Notes under the pieces: generated by a model
The model's database searches: none
What the model saw: the letters and a program-made list of their open reading frames with translations, nothing else
Told to the model about the DNA's origin: nothing
Position numbers and translations under genes: made by a program
In this document: in pieces, positions 61,737-64,000 of the stretch
How the letters are laid out: every line of letters begins with the position of its first letter
How positions within the stretch are numbered: the stretch's first letter is position 1
Source of the DNA: Kitasatospora phosalacinea
GTDB lineage: Bacteria; Actinomycetota; Actinomycetes; Streptomycetales; Streptomycetaceae
Direction: 5' to 3'
DNA length: 64,000 nt
Assembly: GCF_030268885.1 (NCBI RefSeq)
Contig: NZ_BSSA01000034.1
Span: 1 to 64,000 of the forward strand

Positions 61737-63512
61737 TCAGACGTCCTTGATCTCGCAGAGCGCGGCGCCGCTGGAGACCGAGGCGCCGACCTCGGCCTTG
61801 AGGCCGACGACGGTGCCGGCCTTGTGGGCGTTCAGCGGCTGCTCCATCTTCATCGCCTCCAGGACGACGATCAGCTCGCCCTCGGCGACGACCTGGCCCT
61901 CCTCCACGGCGACCTTCACGATGGTGCCCTGCATCGGCGAGGCCAGGGTGTCGCCGGAGACCGCCGAGGCGGCCTTCTTGGTGCCCGCCCGGCGCTTGGC
62001 CTTGGCGGCGGACGCCCCGGCCGCGGGGGCCGCGGCCACGCCCAGCGAGGAGGGCAGCGAGACCTCGATCCGCTTGCCGCCGACCTCGACGACCACGGTT
62101 TCGCGGCCCTCGGGCTCCTCGCCGTCGGCGCCGGCGCCGACGAACGCCGGGATGGTGTTCTCGAACTCGGTCTCGATCCACCGGGTGTAGACCGTGAACG
62201 GCTCGGTGGAGCCGGTCAGTTCGGGGGCGAAGGCGGGGTCGGTCACCACGGCCTGGTGGAACGGGATGGCGGTGGCCATGCCCTCGACCTTGAACTCCTC
62301 CAGGGCGCGCTTGGCGCGCTGCAGGGCCTGCTTGCGGTCGGCGCCGGTGACGATCAGCTTCGCCAGCAGGGAGTCCCAGGCGGGGCCGATCACCGAGCCG
62401 GACTCGACGCCGGCGTCCAGCCGGACGCCCGGGCCGGACGGCGGGGCGAACAGCGTGACGGTGCCGGGCGCGGGCAGGAAGTTGCGGCCCGGGTCCTCGC
62501 CGTTGATCCGGAACTCGAAGGAGTGGCCGCGGATCTCCGGGTCGTCGTAGCCGAGCTCCTCGCCGTCCGCGATCCGGAACATCTCGCGGACCAGGTCGAT
62601 GCCGGCGACCTCCTCGGAGACCGGGTGCTCGACCTGCAGGCGGGTGTTGACCTCCAGGAAGGAGATCAGGCCGTCCTGGGAGACCAGGAACTCGCAGGTG
62701 CCGGCGCCGACGTAGCCCGCCTCGCGCAGGATCGCCTTGGAGGCGCGGTACAGCTCGGCGTTCTGCTCGGGGGTGAGGAACGGCGCGGGCGCCTCCTCGA
62801 CCAGCTTCTGGTGGCGGCGCTGCAGCGAGCAGTCGCGGGTGGAGACGACCACCACGTTGCCGTGCTGGTCGGCCAGGCACTGGGTCTCCACGTGCCGCGG
62901 CTTGTCCAGGTACTGCTCGACGAAGCACTCGCCGCGGCCGAACGCGGCGACCGCCTCGCGGACCGCCGACTCGTACAGCTCGGGGATCTCCTCCAGCGTG
63001 CGGGCGACCTTCAGGCCGCGGCCGCCGCCGCCGAACGCCGCCTTGATGGCGACCGGCAGGCCGTGCTCGGTGGCGAAGGCCACCACCTCGTCGGCGCCCG
63101 AGACCGGGTCGGCGGTGCCCGCGACCAGCGGGGCGCCGGCGCGCTGGGCCACGTGCCGGGCGGTGACCTTGTCGCCGAGGTCGCGGATGGCCTGCGGCGG
63201 CGGACCGATCCAGGTCAGGCCGGCGTCGAGCACGGCCTGCGCGAACTCGGCGTTCTCGGACAGGAAGCCGTACCCGGGGTGGACCGCGTCCGCGCCCGAG
63301 TCGGCAGCGGCCTTGAGCACCTTGGCGATGTCCAGGTAGCTGGTGGCCGGGGTGTCGCCGCCCAGCGCGTAGGCCTCGTCGGCCGCCCGCACGTGCAGCG
63401 CGTCCCGGTCAGGCTCCGCGTACACCGCGACGCTGGCGATACCGGCATCCCGGCAGGCCCGGGCGACGCGGACGGCGATTTCTCCGCGGTTGGCGATGAG
63501 CACCTTGCGCAC
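61737..63512 (-). CDS. accA2: Acyl-CoA carboxylase biotin-carboxylase/BCCP subunit
   Basis: The 591-residue alpha chain of acetyl/propionyl-CoA carboxylase. The biotin carboxylase domain (about 1-450) starts KVLIANRGEIAVR, with the ATP-grasp GGGGRGLK, catalytic EVNTRLQVEHPVSE, and a C-terminal BCCP domain with the biotin site EAMKM (K555). It supplies malonyl- and methylmalonyl-CoA with a separately encoded beta subunit. GTG 63512 after GAAGGGAG. Confidence 0.95.
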   Translation of the reverse strand: MRKVLIANRGEIAVRVARACRDAGIASVAVYAEPDRDALHVRAADEAYALGGDTPATSYLDIAKVLKAAADSGADAVHPGYGFLSENAEFAQAVLDAGLTWIGPPPQAIRDLGDKVTARHVAQRAGAPLVAGTADPVSGADEVVAFATEHGLPVAIKAAFGGGGRGLKVARTLEEIPELYESAVREAVAAFGRGECFVEQYLDKPRHVETQCLADQHGNVVVVSTRDCSLQRRHQKLVEEAPAPFLTPEQNAELYRASKAILREAGYVGAGTCEFLVSQDGLISFLEVNTRLQVEHPVSEEVAGIDLVREMFRIADGEELGYDDPEIRGHSFEFRINGEDPGRNFLPAPGTVTLFAPPSGPGVRLDAGVESGSVIGPAWDSLLAKLIVTGADRKQALQRAKRALEEFKVEGMATAIPFHQAVVTDPAFAPELTGSTEPFTVYTRWIETEFENTIPAFVGAGADGEEPEGRETVVVEVGGKRIEVSLPSSLGVAAAPAAGASAAKAKRRAGTKKAASAVSGDTLASPMQGTIVKVAVEEGQVVAEGELIVVLEAMKMEQPLNAHKAGTVVGLKAEVGASVSSGAALCEIKDV

Positions 63513-63581
63513 TGTGGCTCCCTTCTCGAACCTCGTCGAGTCTATGGATTGGAGGGCGCTACCGGCGAGTAGTCCCTGGTG

Positions 63582-63595
63582 GTGAGCGTGCTCAC
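63582..63595. promoter_or_regulatory. Palindrome upstream of accA2
   Basis: GTGAGC-GT-GCTCAC, a perfect 6-bp-arm dyad 70 bases upstream of the accA2 start. Possible regulator site; the regulator is unknown. Confidence 0.35.
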
Positions 63596-63729
63596 ACGCT
63601 CGGTGGTCGGACTCCCTTGCGGGCGGCGGAGGTTGGCGCCGCGCCGCAGGCAGCGGGCGCGTGGCGCCCGCGCGCCGGGGTGCGGGAGGGTTCGCGGGGG
63701 CGGGGTGGCCTTGGCCACACCGGGTCGGT

Positions 63730-64000
63730 TCAGACGGCCGCCGGCTGGGGACGGGTGGTCGCCGCGGCCGTCACGTCGGCCTCGAACTCGACCACGTCCG
63801 GCCCGTAGGCCCGGGCGTTCACCAGGCGCAGCACCACCGCGAAGGTGCCGTCCCGGCCGTGCTTGCGGGCCAGCGTCCGGTGGTGCGCGGCCAGGTAGCG
63901 GGCCGCGGCGTGGTTGGACACCGCGGTCTGCCCGGCTATCACGAACACCGGCCGGCTGCCCGCCCGCAGGTGTATGCGGGCCAGCAGCACGTACGCCCGC
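63730..64000 (-). CDS. Hypothetical protein, 5' end outside the window
   Basis: The frame ends at 63730 and remains open to the window edge, reading RAYVLLARIHLRAGSRPVFVIAGQ from the edge inwards. The visible 90 residues are a mixed alpha/beta piece, HHRTLARKHGRDG being its most distinctive segment. The internal GTG at 63990 may not be the true start. Function not recognised. Confidence 0.55.
   Translation of the reverse strand, partial: RAYVLLARIHLRAGSRPVFVIAGQTAVSNHAAARYLAAHHRTLARKHGRDGTFAVVLRLVNARAYGPDVVEFEADVTAAATTRPQPAAV

Overview
The window looks like chromosomal DNA of a high-GC actinomycete of the family Streptomycetaceae (Streptomyces or Kitasatospora). The base composition, the frequent GTG/TTG starts, the GGAGG-type ribosome sites and above all the AfsQ1/AfsQ2/SigQ regulatory locus point that way. 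From memory the gene order resembles the Streptomyces coelicolor segment between the dac carboxypeptidase and accA2, but I could not run a comparison.

Layout. 0-1.1 kb: an IS982-type insertion sequence next to the 3' end of a D-Ala-D-Ala carboxypeptidase gene. 1.1-6 kb: carboxypeptidase, small membrane protein, secreted FG-GAP protein, polytopic membrane protein. 6.1-9.5 kb: the sdhCDAB succinate dehydrogenase operon. 9.8-19.5 kb: a lipoprotein, OHCU decarboxylase, SDR, the large chain of a methylmalonyl-CoA mutase, a secreted S53 peptidase, an M20 amidohydrolase and a Tat-exported beta-helix protein. 19.7-31 kb: nucleoside import (BMP lipoprotein, double-NBD ATPase, two permeases), cytidine deaminase, thymidine phosphorylase and adenosine deaminase, interrupted by a Uma2/MFS/LysR block. 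31-37 kb: small secreted and membrane proteins and the afsQ2-afsQ1/sigQ locus. 37-42 kb: pth, a uridine kinase-like gene, and a deoC-ALDH-truncated ALDH operon. 42-53.5 kb: an accessory-looking block with two SigE-type sigma/anti-sigma pairs, TetR, an unusual methionyl-tRNA synthetase, a frameshifted membrane glycosyltransferase, two copies of a 151-bp repeat, an ABC exporter, and two quinone-reductase/regulator modules (HxlR, ArsR). 53.5-64 kb: phosphopentose/hexose mutase, purine nucleoside phosphorylase, gamma-glutamylcyclotransferase-like protein, lipoprotein, LpdA-type quinone reductase, DeoR regulator, stand-alone condensation-domain protein, and accA2.

How it fits together. The nucleoside genes form a dispersed but complete catabolic route: uptake (BMP-ABC), deamination (cdd, add), phosphorolysis (deoA, PNP), pentose-phosphate mutase (PGM/PMM family), aldol cleavage (deoC) and acetaldehyde oxidation (ALDH). 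A 12-bp palindrome, CTACGCGCGTAG, is perfect in the promoters of add, deoC and PNP and near-perfect upstream of deoA and the BMP lipoprotein, so five separate transcription units appear to share one repressor. The add, deoC and PNP promoters also appear to drive leaderless transcripts. This operator regulon is the strongest candidate for an undescribed system here. A DeoR-family regulator at 59.3 kb is a candidate but unproven repressor. No tRNA, rRNA or CRISPR array was recognised.
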